In this document: piece after piece, positions 24,333-36,324 of the stretch
Layout of the letters: the number at the start of each line of letters is the position of its first letter
How positions within the stretch are numbered: the stretch's first letter is position 1
Assembly: GCF_037392515.1 (NCBI RefSeq)
Contig: NC_090291.1
Location: 18,937,501-19,001,500, forward strand
Source of the DNA: Haliotis asinina
Taxonomy: Eukaryota > Mollusca > Gastropoda > Lepetellida > Haliotidae
Length of the DNA stretch: 64,000 nt
Reading direction: 5' to 3'
Program-made: the position numbers and the translations under genes
The notes under the pieces: generated by a model
What the model saw: the letters and a program-made list of their open reading frames with translations, nothing else
What the model was told of the DNA's origin: nothing
Databases searched by the model: none

Positions 24333-25645
24333 ATATCCTGGTGTTAGTGGTTTTCAACTATGTAAGACAAAAACATGATTTTTATCTTAAATATCATTGA
24401 AAGTTTCGATTTTGCTAACCTTGAGTGATAAAGATATATTCATCTATTTCACACAAAAATATCATGTGTTTCCTACAAAAATAGCCTAAAAAATGCCTTT
24501 GAAACAAAAAAATAGCGTTCATGACATCATATCAGCAAAACTGTAGCAGCTTGCCACATCCAAGTACTTTGTATGTGTCTTCGACAATGAGAAATACTTT
24601 TACCTCCGCACAGCGAGAGAGTGTTTTGATCACGTGGCTTCCTGTTTAATACATAACCTATGAACAGCAGACGACTGATCATGCTGAATTTCCATCGCTA
24701 TTTTTTGTTACACAGGCAAAGGCATTTGCATCTGAAGTGGTTTTAACAATCTTGGGTAAATAATATTGATGTTTATTTGCTCTTTACATAACTTTACTTC
24801 TGGATTTCAATTGTCAATAAAACGAACTGGGCATCCACTCAACCGATGAAATGGTCTGTGCACTCTGATTGTACACATACTTCCCCAATATAGCGCTAGC
24901 AATGCAATCATCAAAATCACCAGAACGTCAAATTCAGCTCACTTTGGGATGTCACTATCGTATGATGATATGTAATATGATGTAAGGTACCACTTGAACA
25001 TTGTCGACAACAATCTTACATAGGCTTGGGAGTCAAATGTATTTATATCCCAAAGCGAGCTGAATTCGACGTTCTGGTGATTTCGACGATTCCATTGCTA
25101 GCGCTATATCGAGGAAGTATGTGTGCAATCGGAGTGCACAAACAGTTTCATCGGTAGGGCGAATGATCAGTTCCTGTCGTGAGATGTTTTATTGACAATT
25201 GAAATCAAGAAATTACGTTATGTAAAGAGCAATTAAACAACAATATTATTTACCCTTGATCGTTAATACCACTTCAGATGCAAAATCAATTGCCTATATA
25301 ACAAAACTGAGCGAGCAAAATTCAACAAGATCAGTCGTCTGCAAGTGACAGGTTATGTATGAAACAGGAAGCCACGTGATCAAAACACTCTCTCGCAGTG
25401 CGGAGGGAAAAGTATGGCTCACCGTCGAAAACACATACAACAATACCCGGATGTGACAAGCGACTGCAGTTTCGCAGATACGATGTAAAAACGCTATTTT
25501 TGTTGGAAACACATGAAGCTTTTTTGTGAAATAGATGAATATACCTTTATCACTCAAGGTTAGCAAAATCAAAACTTAAAATGATATTAAGGATAAAAAA
25601 TACGTTCTTGTCTTATACCGTCGAAAACCCCTAACACTGGGATAT
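24333..25645. repeat. 1.3-kb near-perfect palindrome with 600-bp arms
   Basis: The left arm 24333-24950 pairs with the right arm 25645-25047 around a loop of about 96 bp. Terminal bases are ATATCC..GTGTTAG on the left and CTAACACTGGGATAT on the right. Inner ends are AGCTCACTTTGGGAT and ATCCCAAAGCGAGCT. Both arms contain the GCGCTA block, the CAGGAAGCCACGTGATC block and the ACTCAAGGTTAGCAAAA block. Arms are diverged by scattered substitutions, so the insertion is not very recent. No open frame fills it. This is best described as a fold-back or long-TIR non-autonomous transposon, sitting between the divergent CENP-T and NTF2 genes. Confidence 0.85.
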
Positions 25646-25770
25646 GATAAATCATCTGCACATCTCCGAGATTCTAGCATGTGATTACAGAATAATTTTG
25701 CTACCTTATTTTGTGACAAATACCATGTTTAACGATAATCCTTTCTTCTGATTCTCAGGGTAAAGTGACG

Positions 25771-25823
25771 GTTATAGGGTTAGGTTTTCAGAGTTTGGGT
25801 TAGGGTCAGGATTAGGGTTAGGC
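25771..25823. repeat. Short interstitial telomere-like repeat (TTAGGG variants)
   Basis: It contains TAGGGTTAGG, GGGTTAGGGTCAGG and ATTAGGGTTAGG within about 50 bases. It is degenerate and far too short to be a telomere. Confidence 0.7.
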
Positions 25824-26278
25824 TTTGAGCTAGCGTTTCTTTCTTTTCCTGCCTGGGTGACGAATATTTCCTATTACTATAGTGGCTCCAACCCAACAAA
25901 ATCATCCTAAACTTCTTACACTTGCAAGTTCCATTGTCAAAGATAGCAGGCTTACGAACAAGTTAGTGTATTCCACGTAAATCATAATCTATGACCTTAA
26001 TTAGGTTTCTTCCACCTCAAAATGTGTAATTACCTCCTTATAACCATGACATCTTGAAAATACCGCCTGTAAATTTGTTTTCCCGATGTCTCTTAAAACT
26101 GTGTTTGCGGCTAATCCGAAATTGGATCAAATGTTTAGTCATGTAGATTAATTCTGCAATGTTCCACCTTATGCTTATCACATTTTCATTTTATAACTAT
26201 TTAAAACTGCAGCTTTCTATACACGTCTTTTCACAAACATTTAACGTGTATTCATTCGTTCCTTTAGGATTCTGTAAG

Positions 26279-26479
26279 ATGGTAGAACCCAATCTCGCTA
26301 AATCGCGCCATCATCACAATCGGAACCTACATATTGAATTTCACGAAAACGGACATGCTTACCGGGTCGTACACAGCCGAGTTATTCCGAATGTAGTTTC
26401 ACGAGATTGGCAAACGTGCATTTCGAAAATCACCGCAAGGTGCTCAGAATCGCAAAATGGGGGAAATGGAACAGTGTAA
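26279..26479 (+). other. Possible upstream open reading frame overlapping the NTF2 start
   Basis: An ATG at 26279 opens a 66-codon frame (MVEPNLAKSRHHHNRN...) that ends at 26479, 23 bases inside the NTF2 coding region and in a different frame. If the NTF2 transcript starts upstream of 26279, this overlapping frame would reduce initiation at the NTF2 ATG. The transcription start is unknown, so it may simply be promoter DNA. Confidence 0.3.
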
Positions 26480-29400
26480 AGTCATTGCCCATCAGTTCGT
26501 TCAAAACTACTATGAAACATTAGACAAGATCGTACTACGACAAAATCTGACTCATGTTTACACGGTATGTCAAACTGCAGCGAAACATTTGCACTACATT
26601 CCCGTCTCCATTTCAGGGGTGAGGCGAACTGAGATCGTGAGATGTTGCCGGATGCATGTTTAGAGGAAAATGATATTGAAGTAAAGTAGATTTACTGAGA
26701 ACGATGATTTGTTAGATAATATCCAGAAGGCCTTGTTGAAGTTGCCGATGTTTGGATCTGCATCACCATTGACAAGAATTTTTGCAATTCACTTTCTCCC
26801 ATCAACTTTCATTATTATGTTCCTATATATGTATGTACATTTATATAATTCATAGTTTTTACACAAGTTATGTTATGGCAGTTTTATTGCTTGAGTGGCG
26901 AGTCTCATTTGGATGATGGATGTAATGGGTAGTTATGAATGGTTGCCAAACAATGATGTGTTTCAAACTTTACAACTAAGGCAAAACTGCAGCTGACCTG
27001 GGTAAATCTTGAGTAGCTCAGATGTTATTCCTTTTTATTTCACTTAAGACTCTTAATCCTGTGTCACTGATCTGCACCTCTTCATTTCACACTTTTCAAG
27101 TATGTAACCCTAACACTATATGCTACCCATGGAATCTCTTCGATCATACAGTTAAAGTGTACAATGGAACAACGCATAACATTATCCTTATGTCTTCACT
27201 TTCCATTCGCAATTAAACATTCTTTATGATCCTGAGGGAGAGTTACTCCTTTGGTGATTGTTGTGGTTATGAGAATTTGAGTAAAGATTAAGATGGATCC
27301 AGTGTAAATAGAGGAAAATCTTCAAATTTATTTAGTTTCATGGTTTAGCGGAGGAATATAGCAACTATATATGTGCAACAGAGATGCTGAATACAAGTAT
27401 TTATTTCCAAACAATTCTATTTGCAGGATGAAGCCCAGGTGGTGTATGAAGGACAACTGTACACAGGAAAGCAAGCTGTCATGGAGAAATTAATGGTAAT
27501 CTAATTATGTGTTATCTTATTACCCATACGGGCCAAGAGATCCTGTGTAATATCTTTTTGATATTTGCACAGTGTGCAATTTAGTGATACCCAGTTTTGA
27601 GTCTTTGAAGGGCATTTAGAAGTGATACACATTAAGACAAGAGTTTGACAACTTCCTTATTGTGAAGGGTCATGACATTTCGAAGTATGTTCTTACTTCT
27701 TCATCAGGCGAATGAAACAATTCTGAACAGACAGCTATATGTGTACATGTTGAAACAACAACAATATAACAAAGGAAACCAGTATTTAATAGGTGGATGA
27801 ACAATAGTGGAAGCCAGGGATTGTTAATCCAGACATGATTGTTAGGAAAAACAAATGGAAGTCGGCGAGGGGCTTGTGCTGAATTGTAGTCGAAGGCCAG
27901 TGAATTGTAGTCAAAAGCCAGTATTGCGTCTCAACAGGCTCATGGCAGAGTGAGAGTGTGGCAACAACAAGGAGAGCGTTTTGCAGATGATTGTGCTCTG
28001 GAAAGAGACTCGTGGGAGATCCGATCTTAATGGTGTAGAGTGCTATTGCTCTCAATCACGAACTATGCCCTGTGGTGTACCAGAATATTGGTCCTGGTAG
28101 AGGAAATAGTGTAACATCTGCCTTCTACATGGATCAAGGGCTGAGGCCCTTCGTCATGCCACATTTCGGTAGACATGGAAACCACATCTTCCAGCTGGAC
28201 AAGGCACATACCCATCCTGCCAGAATCACTGGAGACTTGCTCTGTCAACAAGGCATACAATCTCTTCAGTGGCCTGCCCCGAGTCCAGGGTTCAAAATCT
28301 ATGCGTCTGCTAGCCCGAGACTAGTAAATCTCCCAGAGTACTACAAAAACATCTAACAATACTAATCTGTGGGGCTAGTTCAATTTTTAGGGTTTCAGAT
28401 TGTTCTCAGCTTCGGTCTTAGTCCGATAACATTTTCAAATGACCAACTACTGTCTTATGTAAACGGACACTCAGGCTGATCGATAATTTCAATATCATTT
28501 TCACATATGGACCGAACAAACTATAAACATTATCATTTAAAACATTCCTCAAAAAGGTACCAGTATAATATTGATAATGTTTTCGCGGCATGTATGTGTT
28601 TAGGCATCCATTTTTAACACAATAAGCTGCCAAATGTACATGTATTGGATTGCGCGATTGGCTGCTATTTTAAGAGACAGGTTTTTCCAAACACACACAC
28701 GACCAACCTCACCCTCAAATGAGATTGAAAACCATGATTCTCGGCCACATCAGAGTTGTTAAAGAGCAAAATAACGCTGTTTCGAGGAAATTGTTATACA
28801 AACTGTATAAACTGAAGAATAAAATCAACAACAGTACTCATTTCAGTTGATAAATGTACATTTTATAAGTTACTATTTCCATCTTTTTTTGTGCGATCAT
28901 GTAATATTCATGTAACATCTCGGCTTCCGTCATCTTGAACTTGACACTGGGACACAATGTGTAATGCTAAACTATATACATAAAACTTTCTTGTCAGAGG
29001 TCATAATCTAGCACGATACATTGTGATTTTAGAAACTTTGGTCTGACCCTACAGGTTTTTGTTTACAAGGACAGAATCCATGTCTATAATATGAAGTGCT
29101 GTCTTAGATCATGTACCTCATTTTGACTACTCACGATCCTTATCGCAGACTGTGACAAATAAGTGTCATTAGAAACCAGTCTTTATCAAATGAAATCGCT
29201 CCTTACAAGTGGTGAAAATACTCTAAACAAAGGTATAGCAACATTGTTGGTGTTCAGAGTTTTCGAACGATACCCACCATCAAACTAATCACCTCGCATG
29301 TTATTCATACAAATCTGTGAAAACAGACATATTTCATGCTTTTGGTTCACATTGCCAAGTGGAAAACCTATGATATCAGGAAATAGATGACCTTTCGTAT

Positions 29401-32400
29401 TATTTATTTCGGAAATCTTTTTATGATTATTTTCCGATTATGTAAAACTGAAAATATAAAAGGAAAAGTTATAGGAATATTGTGACATGTTCTAAATATA
29501 GCCTCCATCTATGACCTCAGAGTATCTGGGAACTTAATGTCATGGCAGTAAAAGCGTCTGGATGAGTGGTGTTGAAAGTGTTGACAGAGAGGTAACGAAA
29601 AGAAAAAAAACAAAAACAAAACAAAAAAACCTTCCAAGACCGATACTTGAAGTTATCCCCATGGCTTGAAGTTATCCCCATGCGAAGATTGGCGGGGCAT
29701 GACATGTGCATTGTATATTAGTGTCGGGAGACGAAATGTGGTGTCTTTTTTCACAGAACAGTAATTGGTGTTCATTTATCTGTTTATCAGTCGTGAATCA
29801 GTGCAGCTTTGAGTTCGATATGAATCATCAGTAACCTTGTTTAATGTTGCACAGTAATAGCCATCTATCATGACTGAATTCAACTATACGAAAAAATGTT
29901 TTGTATTTGTTATGATACGACACCTCTGCCAGCACTGCTTGACTAAGTCAAATTTATGTTTTGGTGTGTTACTGATTGAAATTTGTGGACTGCCAAAATT
30001 GTGTGAGGACAAGTAGTTCGCTGAGAGTCACTAGTTCTCATGGCTAATGGACTTTTCAAATAGATTTCTATCCCTGCAGTCCAGACTTAAACCCGATAGA
30101 ACACTTGTTACGAGATTCAGAGGAGGCTCAATGATGTGCAACCAATGCCGACAACAGCAGCTGAATTCTCTCAGGCATATCATTGAGTCTGAGTCTAAGT
30201 TCCCATGGCCTTCATCAGCCATCTCATCTGCTCCATGTACTCCATTGTACTCCATGCAATGTTCTTGTCAAGGCTCAAGGAGGCCATACACGTTATTCAC
30301 TTTCGGATTGCACTGTCGTGCCACCTGTTGTCATTTTGACTTTTTATACTAATTGTCTGAAATTTGTCTTTAAGTACCGATCATCAAACATGTCAATTTT
30401 GAAATCTTTCCAACTAATTGTTATGTTTACATGTGTTTGAATTAAACTGATAAACAGTTTCAAAAAGGAAGTGACATTTGTTTTGAGGTTCTGGTCATTA
30501 CATGTAGGAAGTTCTTTTGATGTTATAATATGTATGATTGGTAACACAGTAGTTCTACTGGCATTTTTTACAACTGTATGTTATGACCGTCTAGCAATTC
30601 AAGTACAGGTCACTTGTAAATTGTACCTGTCAAATGATCACATTTTTCATTATGTGCAAGACCGTGGACCCCAGCAACAAATTAAGAGTTGTAGACGGTA
30701 TTACAATGCGTTAATGCCACTAATTTTAGTCAGGGGTTTTCAAAAACTACTATTTTTTACTCAACACCTTAGTGTCATTGTGAAAATGTAATTTGTTTTT
30801 TATTAACAATAGAAGTAATAGGGGTTATTAGAAAATAAATTATAAAACTTTGCCAGACATGATGACCGACAGCCTTTGTAATAGCAGGACATTCTAAGTT
30901 TGTATTTGTTAAAGTCTGTTATATACTGGACAACAGAAACACTGCAACAGTTAGCATATGGTTAGTGCCAATACAAGGAGATATAAAACACCATTGGTGG
31001 TGGTTTTTTATGGGAGAACTTTCTAATCATCCAAACAGACGTGAGGGTTCCATTCTCCGTATGATTGAGTGAATTATTTCCACAATTTATCAGACTTCTG
31101 CAATCCAATAAAGATTTACAATTCCAAAAGCAAAAACATTAATTAGCCCTGATAAATATTAGTTTCGAAGGAATACTTCTGTCCATTTATGGATTCTTTT
31201 GCAATGATTAAAATTTAGGAACTGAATTGATAAAGAAATGGAATGTTTTGACGCAGATTTTTGATCAGCAGAGTGTAAGATCGCTTTGTGTAATAGGACC
31301 CTCTTAAAACCTGTAGTGGGTGTTGTGTTGCAGAAGTAATCTTACATTTAACTTCACTTTCAGAACCTACCAGGTAACATGGCCAGAATTTGCTCTGCCG
31401 TGGATGCCCTCATTATAGAGAGTGGCTACCTCTTGGTAAACATCATGGGACAACAGAAGGTCAGTGCTCCTGTCCTAGACAGGGCCCTTTTACATTCTCT
31501 ACACCACCTTGCATTATATGTACTTCAAAATCCACTGACACTAACATGGAGATCAAATCGCATGTAGTTGCTTTAGGCTCTGAAAGATATGTGCTGGTAA
31601 CCAAACATTCCATTACTTCCAAACAAACATACTCTGCTATGGAGTTAATAACAGTCTATACTAAACACACAAAATTGGTAATTGGGAATAAAGGTATCAG
31701 AAGTTTAAATAACTAATGCAAAAAAATATTGTGATTTGAAAATATAAGAAAGTGCATACCTCTAGAATATTTGATGTACATATGAAGTCTAGTCTTACTT
31801 GGGTAGTATCATTTTGGGGGTAAAAAGGTGAATGAACTTTCTGAATATAGAACTTGGGTCTGAGCATGACAAGCAAATGTTTTAACCACTACGCTACCTC
31901 CATTGCCCCTGAATGAACTTAATGAAAGGGGAAAGACAAGTAGTGTAGTTGGTAACCATGTGGAAAAGTAATCTATCACTCAAACAATATTGTCAGTCAC
32001 TTGGAACAGCCATGTATTCATCAATAAATATTAGATATCCTGTAATGAAAGCTGACAATGATTTTAGTGATTTAGTAGCATGTAACAGGGTTTACTACAG
32101 CCGTGTATTGATGATGAAAAAATATAATATATTTGTCAAAATATACATTCAAAGTTTCAACAGCAGAATTTTATGAATGCCAAAATGTTTCATGCAAAGA
32201 GCCATGATGCTGAAGGTTAGGGAACTCCTTTACAGGGCAACAGATAAGGGGCATACAAGCGTAATGTACATGTACATCTAATAGTCAATGAAGTATGACA
32301 AAGTTAAGTTTTGAAGGGTATCATGTACGCATGTAAATGCATTTATACATCTGAAATGTATAAAATTTAATAGTTGTTTAATGTTATAAATAACAAACCA

Positions 32401-33199
32401 CATCACCAACACTCTCGCACAAAAGCATGCCACTACACACCTTACGCCAGGGGTTGCCACAAAAGTTGGCTGTGCTTGTTGTAAGAGGCGACTAAGTAAC
32501 AGGACCAGTTTGTCAAGCTCGTGGATATGGTTTACACGTCACTGGTTCCCATTTGCGCATATGAATGCTTTTGTTGTTGATCACTGGATTGTTTGGTCCA
32601 GACTCGATTATTTACGGACTGTCGCCATATAGCTGGAATATTGCTGAGTGCCGTGTAAAACTGAAATCACAGATGTCTGGGCTAGTACAAGGAGTCACGC
32701 ATACAGATACATGGACATCAAGTAAGCAAAATATTCTTATGTACCTTGTTAAGACCCATTTCACATCAACCCGTGGAGGTCCCGGGGTAGAATAGGCCTT
32801 CAGCAACCCATGCTTGCCATAAGAGACTATGCTTGTCGTAAGAGGCAACTAACTGGATCGGGTGGTCAGGCTTGCTGACTTGCTTGGCATATGTCATTGG
32901 TTCCTAATTGCGCAGATTGATGCTCATGTTGTTGATCACTGGATTGTCTGGTCCAGACTCGATTATTTACAGACCGCCACCGTATAGCTGTAATATGGCT
33001 GAGTGCAGCATAAAACTAAACTCACTCACTCACACATTTCACATCACCTCATACATTTTATATGAATATGTGCTGTCTTTTGTTTCAGGTTGATCAAGAC
33101 CCACCACTAGGATTTGTGCATTCATTTGTTCTTACGCAGAAGGATAACCGTATTTTTATCGCTAAGGAAATTTTCCGATTAGTGCTCCATGATGTATAA
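26457..33199 (+). CDS. NUTF2: Nuclear transport factor 2 (four exons)
   Basis: NTF2 carries RanGDP into the nucleus through FG-repeat nucleoporins and works as a homodimer. Exons: 26457-26564, 27427-27495, 31364-31459 and 33089-33199 (stop TAA). All are GT-AG and all junctions are phase 0. The product is 127 aa, exactly the usual NTF2 length. It begins MGEMEQCKVIAHQFVQNYYE (compare human IGSSFIQHYYQ), continues VVYEGQLYTGKQAVMEKL and ends with DQDPPLGFVHSFVLT and FRLVLHDV. The two Asp residues of the Ran-binding DxD are kept, but the Trp that human NTF2 has in TWEG is Tyr here. The 3.9-kb third intron holds a broken Tc1 element. A SINE ends about 40 bases before the last exon. NXT1/p15 was considered, but the length and DQDP segment favour NTF2. 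Confidence 0.88.
27599..27735. repeat. Dispersed repeat, copy 1 (partner at 55795-55985)
   Basis: GAAGGGCATTTAGAAGTGATA, AGCAAGAGTTT-like and TTTCGAAGTAT-TTCTTACT blocks match 55795-55900 in the same orientation. It lies in an NTF2 intron directly before the Tc1 relic and is non-coding. Confidence 0.65.
27790..28288 (+). pseudogene. Tc1-like transposase relic, first part
   Basis: Interrupted frames give WQSESVATTRRAF, VYQNIGPGRGN, QLDKAHTHPARIT and QWPAPSP. These are the successive landmarks of a Tc1 transposase between the first catalytic Asp region and the SPDLNPIE motif. The second catalytic Asp is visible as LDKAHTH (usual QDNARPH). Multiple stops and frame changes are present, so it cannot be active. 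The coding relic stops at about 28288 and resumes at about 30066. Confidence 0.75.
28289..30065. mobile_element. 1.8-kb insertion splitting the Tc1 relic
   Basis: The Tc1 reading breaks off just at the SPD codons and resumes with CAGTCCAGACTTAAACCCG. This block therefore inserted later; GTCCAG appears at both edges and may be a remnant target duplication. Its middle (28800-29400) is the repeat shared with 11335-12010. I recognise no protein in it. Confidence 0.55.
28800..29400 (-). repeat. Dispersed repeat shared with DIRS-like fossil A terminus, copy 2
   Basis: It matches 11335-12010 over about 600 bases with many substitutions and small gaps (shared AAGTGTCATTA, AACCAGTCTTTATC, TCAGGAAATAGA-type blocks). 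Similarity ends at about 29400. It is probably a truncated terminal piece of a related DIRS-like fossil. Broken, no apparent function. Confidence 0.6.
30066..30340 (+). pseudogene. Tc1-like transposase relic, second part
   Basis: It resumes with the SPDLNPIE-equivalent bases, then EIQRRLNDVQPMPTTAAEF and SQAYH as seen across frames, and ends with a GGHTRY-like C-terminus. This is the third catalytic (Glu) region and tail of the same Tc1 copy as 27790-28288. Stops and shifts are present. Confidence 0.7.
30400..31363. other. NTF2 intron, nothing recognised
   Basis: AT-rich intronic sequence before the third NTF2 exon. No repeat family or conserved frame was identified. Confidence 0.5.
31856..31912 (-). 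mobile_element. SINE family A, head fragment
   Basis: The reverse complement of TTTTAACCACTACGCTACCTC gives the TAGCGTAGTGGTTAAAA head of family A. Only the first 55 or so bases remain. Confidence 0.6.
32440..32690 (+). mobile_element. SINE family B, diverged copy
   Basis: It carries GTTGTAAGAGGCGACTAAG, TTGTTGATCACTGGATTGTT and CATATAGCTGGAATATTGCT, then a GTGTAAAACTGAAATCAC tail. The head is damaged. It lies in the last NTF2 intron. Confidence 0.8.
32769..33034 (+). mobile_element. SINE family B, full-length copy with target-site duplication
   Basis: A 266 bp element from the CCGTGGAGGTCCCGGGG head to the ACTCACTCACA tail. It is flanked by the 12-bp duplication CATTTCACATCA (32757-32768 and 33035-33046). 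Its end lies 54 bases before the last NTF2 exon, so the exon's branch site and pyrimidine tract sit directly beside it. Confidence 0.87.
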
Positions 33200-36100
33200 C
33201 TCTTTGACGATGTTGATGAATGCAGAAAGTGACAATAACACGTATGTGCTGACGTTGAACCAGCGTGCACCCTGGTCTGTAAATGTGTACAAAACTTCTA
33301 AACGTCCCCATTGTGATTTGCCCACTTCTAAACTACAGTGACAGCCAGCGAAATCTACACCCTTCCCATCATCCTCCTCCACTTCAGCCTCCAAGTTCTG
33401 TATCAAGAATTTCAAATATCATCTCTATCTCTCTACAGTCACCATGGAAACTTGTATATATGTAATTTGTTTTGTTGCAGTTGAGTGGTAAGGACAGTTA
33501 ATAGGTGATCTTGTCATTGTTTTCGGCTGCTCTGTTCAAAGTTTGTCATATTAATCCGGTTGTCTCTGTTAATTTCGCATATCTACCTTGTATCGGCCTC
33601 TGTAATTTTGTATTGGGAGCATGCTTCTATAGAAAACAAACGTAGATCATGTCAAGTTTATGTGGATATCTGTTAATTGCCTGTTGAAATATGACCTGTT
33701 CAGTTTTTGCTAGAAAAATAATTTCACAGGTATTCATTTACAAAACCTTTTTACACAGTCTTCTCACACAAAAGTTGAAGAACTTTGTCTTTTTTAACTA
33801 ACGGCCTCTGTACATGCACAATCATATATTTCATGTGGTTGATTACTGTATTTCTCCTTTTACAGTTCTCGGGGGACACTTCTTATTTAAACTGGAATCG
33901 CGAAATTTTGCTGGAATATTGCCAAAACAGCAATATTACAAACTCAGTCAATCACTGAAAGATTGGGACTTTTGAATTCATTTCTACTTCCGAAATAATT
34001 AAGACATATAAATTCCTTAATATGAAGGAATAGTAATATGAATAAAACAAATGGATTGATCTGGTGCAAGAATGTGTCAAAGTCTTCAAAAGTGCCATGA
34101 AGCCCACAGGGCTGATACCTGAAAAATATTCTGGGGCCTGTTAACATGTAACCAGCCCTGTATTATAATTATAAAGCTGAGATAAGGTGTTAAAGTAATG
34201 TAATTAAGAATTAGTTGTAGTGTGGTAAACTTCCACATGTGCAAAGCAATTTTTTTTAAAAAAAAAATGACTTGGTGGTCAGTTGTTGATTCATTTACAA
34301 ACAACATTGTTCATTGGCTGAAAGCATTCTCTAGACAAATCACTGTAGTGTTAGATAAATGACTAGACTGATCTGTGGAAGTTAGAGCTTGATTGATCAT
34401 GAAGTATATCAACGGAAATTATTTTTGAAATTTTGGCAGTTGTCAGTGATATGGTTAAATCTATTCCTTTGTAAAATGTTTTCGCCATGCACTAACAAGC
34501 AGCAGGCCGCTGGGCAGATGCCATTTTATACACTGGAATTATGATGTAATCCAAACAGGCAGGGGAACAAGACAGGTAAAACCTGGCCAGTGTTATTTCA
34601 ATTGTGACACATAGACAAACTTTATGTCAAATTTAAGAATATATACAAATTATATTCGTAAAATTAATTGTTTTTGTTAGATTGTGTGACATTGACACAT
34701 TATCTTCTTTGAATATTATTGATGAAGATGTCACATTAATGTTTAGTCTTTCCCTTGGAAAGAAAACTTTCAAAACATTCATTACATCACAACCAGAGAA
34801 TGGACAAAAATCAGAGGTCCTGTCTGAACTTCACTGCTCCTAAATAACTCAGATTTACTATCAACACATGTCACTGTCCACTGGGACCACTGCAAATGTA
34901 GTAGGTAGTGGTCCTGATGAATTTTTACTTGGCAGGAACCACAGGACCAGAGTAAATTGTCCTTGAGGAAGAAATACCGTGTACGAGTTTCCAGACTTCA
35001 CTATGAAAATATATAACAGATTGTAATAATCTTTGCTAATGACTGATGTTGAATATTGTTCACAGTTAGTTCAATACAGTTTGAGCATTTCATTCATCCT
35101 AATTGTACATTCAACTGAATTTCATGTACTTAGTTGACTAAGATATTTTTCACCTTATTTTTTCCTGATTAGTTAAGTGTTTCTTATCTGGAGTATTTCT
35201 AGGACACAATTTCACAACCTACATTACAAATTTAAGGATATTCTTTTGCAGTATTTGCTATGAACAATACACTGTTCTTGATCAAATTCACGAACTGTTT
35301 ATAATTTGCAAATTGTTTTCTAACCCCCCTGAATGTTTTCCTTGAATTGCAACTTTCCGATTATTATCAGAGTTGGATTGTATTTGTGTGTGATCATTAC
35401 ACGGTTATATATGAGCGTCAGTGCATTCAGCCAAATTGTTGATTCATAGGTTCAACAAAGAATGTACACTTGAAATGGTATTGATCTCAGTTACAGATTG
35501 GACTAAACAATTTTCACTTTAAATGGCAGCATAAATAAGATTGGTTAAGGAAGTGAAAAAGTTCTTTTGTTGTCTTGAACAAAGATTCTTATTACAAATG
35601 CATTTCTGATTACATAAAGCAATAACAGACAATCCATCATCAGGCAGTCTGTAATCTTGTTTACTGCATGATAATAGCACATTGAATCAACTAAAATGGA
35701 TAAAAGAAAATAAGTGTCAAAATATTAAAAAATCAGTTCACTAGATTATTATGTGCCCCTATGCTCAAGTCAGTTTGCCCAGTACTTCCAAATGGTACAT
35801 CCACATTGGGGTGTTTTGGTATTTTTTGTTGTATTGCACATACAAAATTAGAGGGTGATAGGCCATCAAAACATTACATACCAAGAGCACAGTATCACAG
35901 GCAGACAAAACCAGTGTAAAGGACAATTAAAGATGGGGGCTCGGTGATCTGCTTCTTCATCTGCAGGTGAAGCTAGAATCTGTTGATGTTGTAATAGTGC
36001 CATGTGTGAAACCGTCATTGTTATGTGAAATATTGATCTTTGTTAAATGCTACATGAGATTTGATGAAGAGCTGTGGTGATTTGAAATATACTGGGACTT

Positions 36101-36290
36101 CCAATTAGCAGTGCATAGTCCCTTTTTAAGGATGCTGGGTCCTGCCTTTCATCGCTGTTCCTGCAGATGAAGACTTGCCCCCATGGGAGGCTGGGGAGGC
36201 TGCAGATCCTTCTACTGTCGTCCATTGCTGGTGTAATCTTCAGTGTTATGAATACAATGCTTACAAATAAACCTTGATCTGTTTTTGATA
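33200..36290 (+). other. Probable long NTF2 3' UTR and downstream region
   Basis: About 3.1 kb after the NTF2 stop carries almost no repeats, in contrast with the flanking DNA. It ends near AATAAA at 36266-36271. This fits a long 3' UTR, but shorter transcript ends are possible. A worn SINE-tail-like piece lies at about 33905-33955. No coding exon was recognised. Confidence 0.4.
36266..36271 (+). terminator. Candidate distal polyadenylation signal of NTF2
   Basis: AATAAA is followed by a T/G-rich stretch (CTGTTTTTGATATGTGTTGTTGTTG), the usual arrangement of a downstream element. Repeats resume immediately after it. Confidence 0.4.
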
Positions 36291-36324
36291 TGTGTTGTTG
36301 TTGTCATTTCCCATTCTTTTCTCT

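Noticed and set aside
25771-25823. Possible chromosome end
   Set aside because: Only about 50 degenerate bases, with genes continuing on both sides.
31379-31716. Longer reading of NTF2 exon 3 through its donor
   Set aside because: The exon ends at 31459 with a GT donor and joins exon 4 in phase; read-through has no family resemblance.
33179-33415. 78-codon minus-strand open frame after NTF2
   Set aside because: It overlaps the NTF2 stop and 3' UTR, with no splice or homology support.
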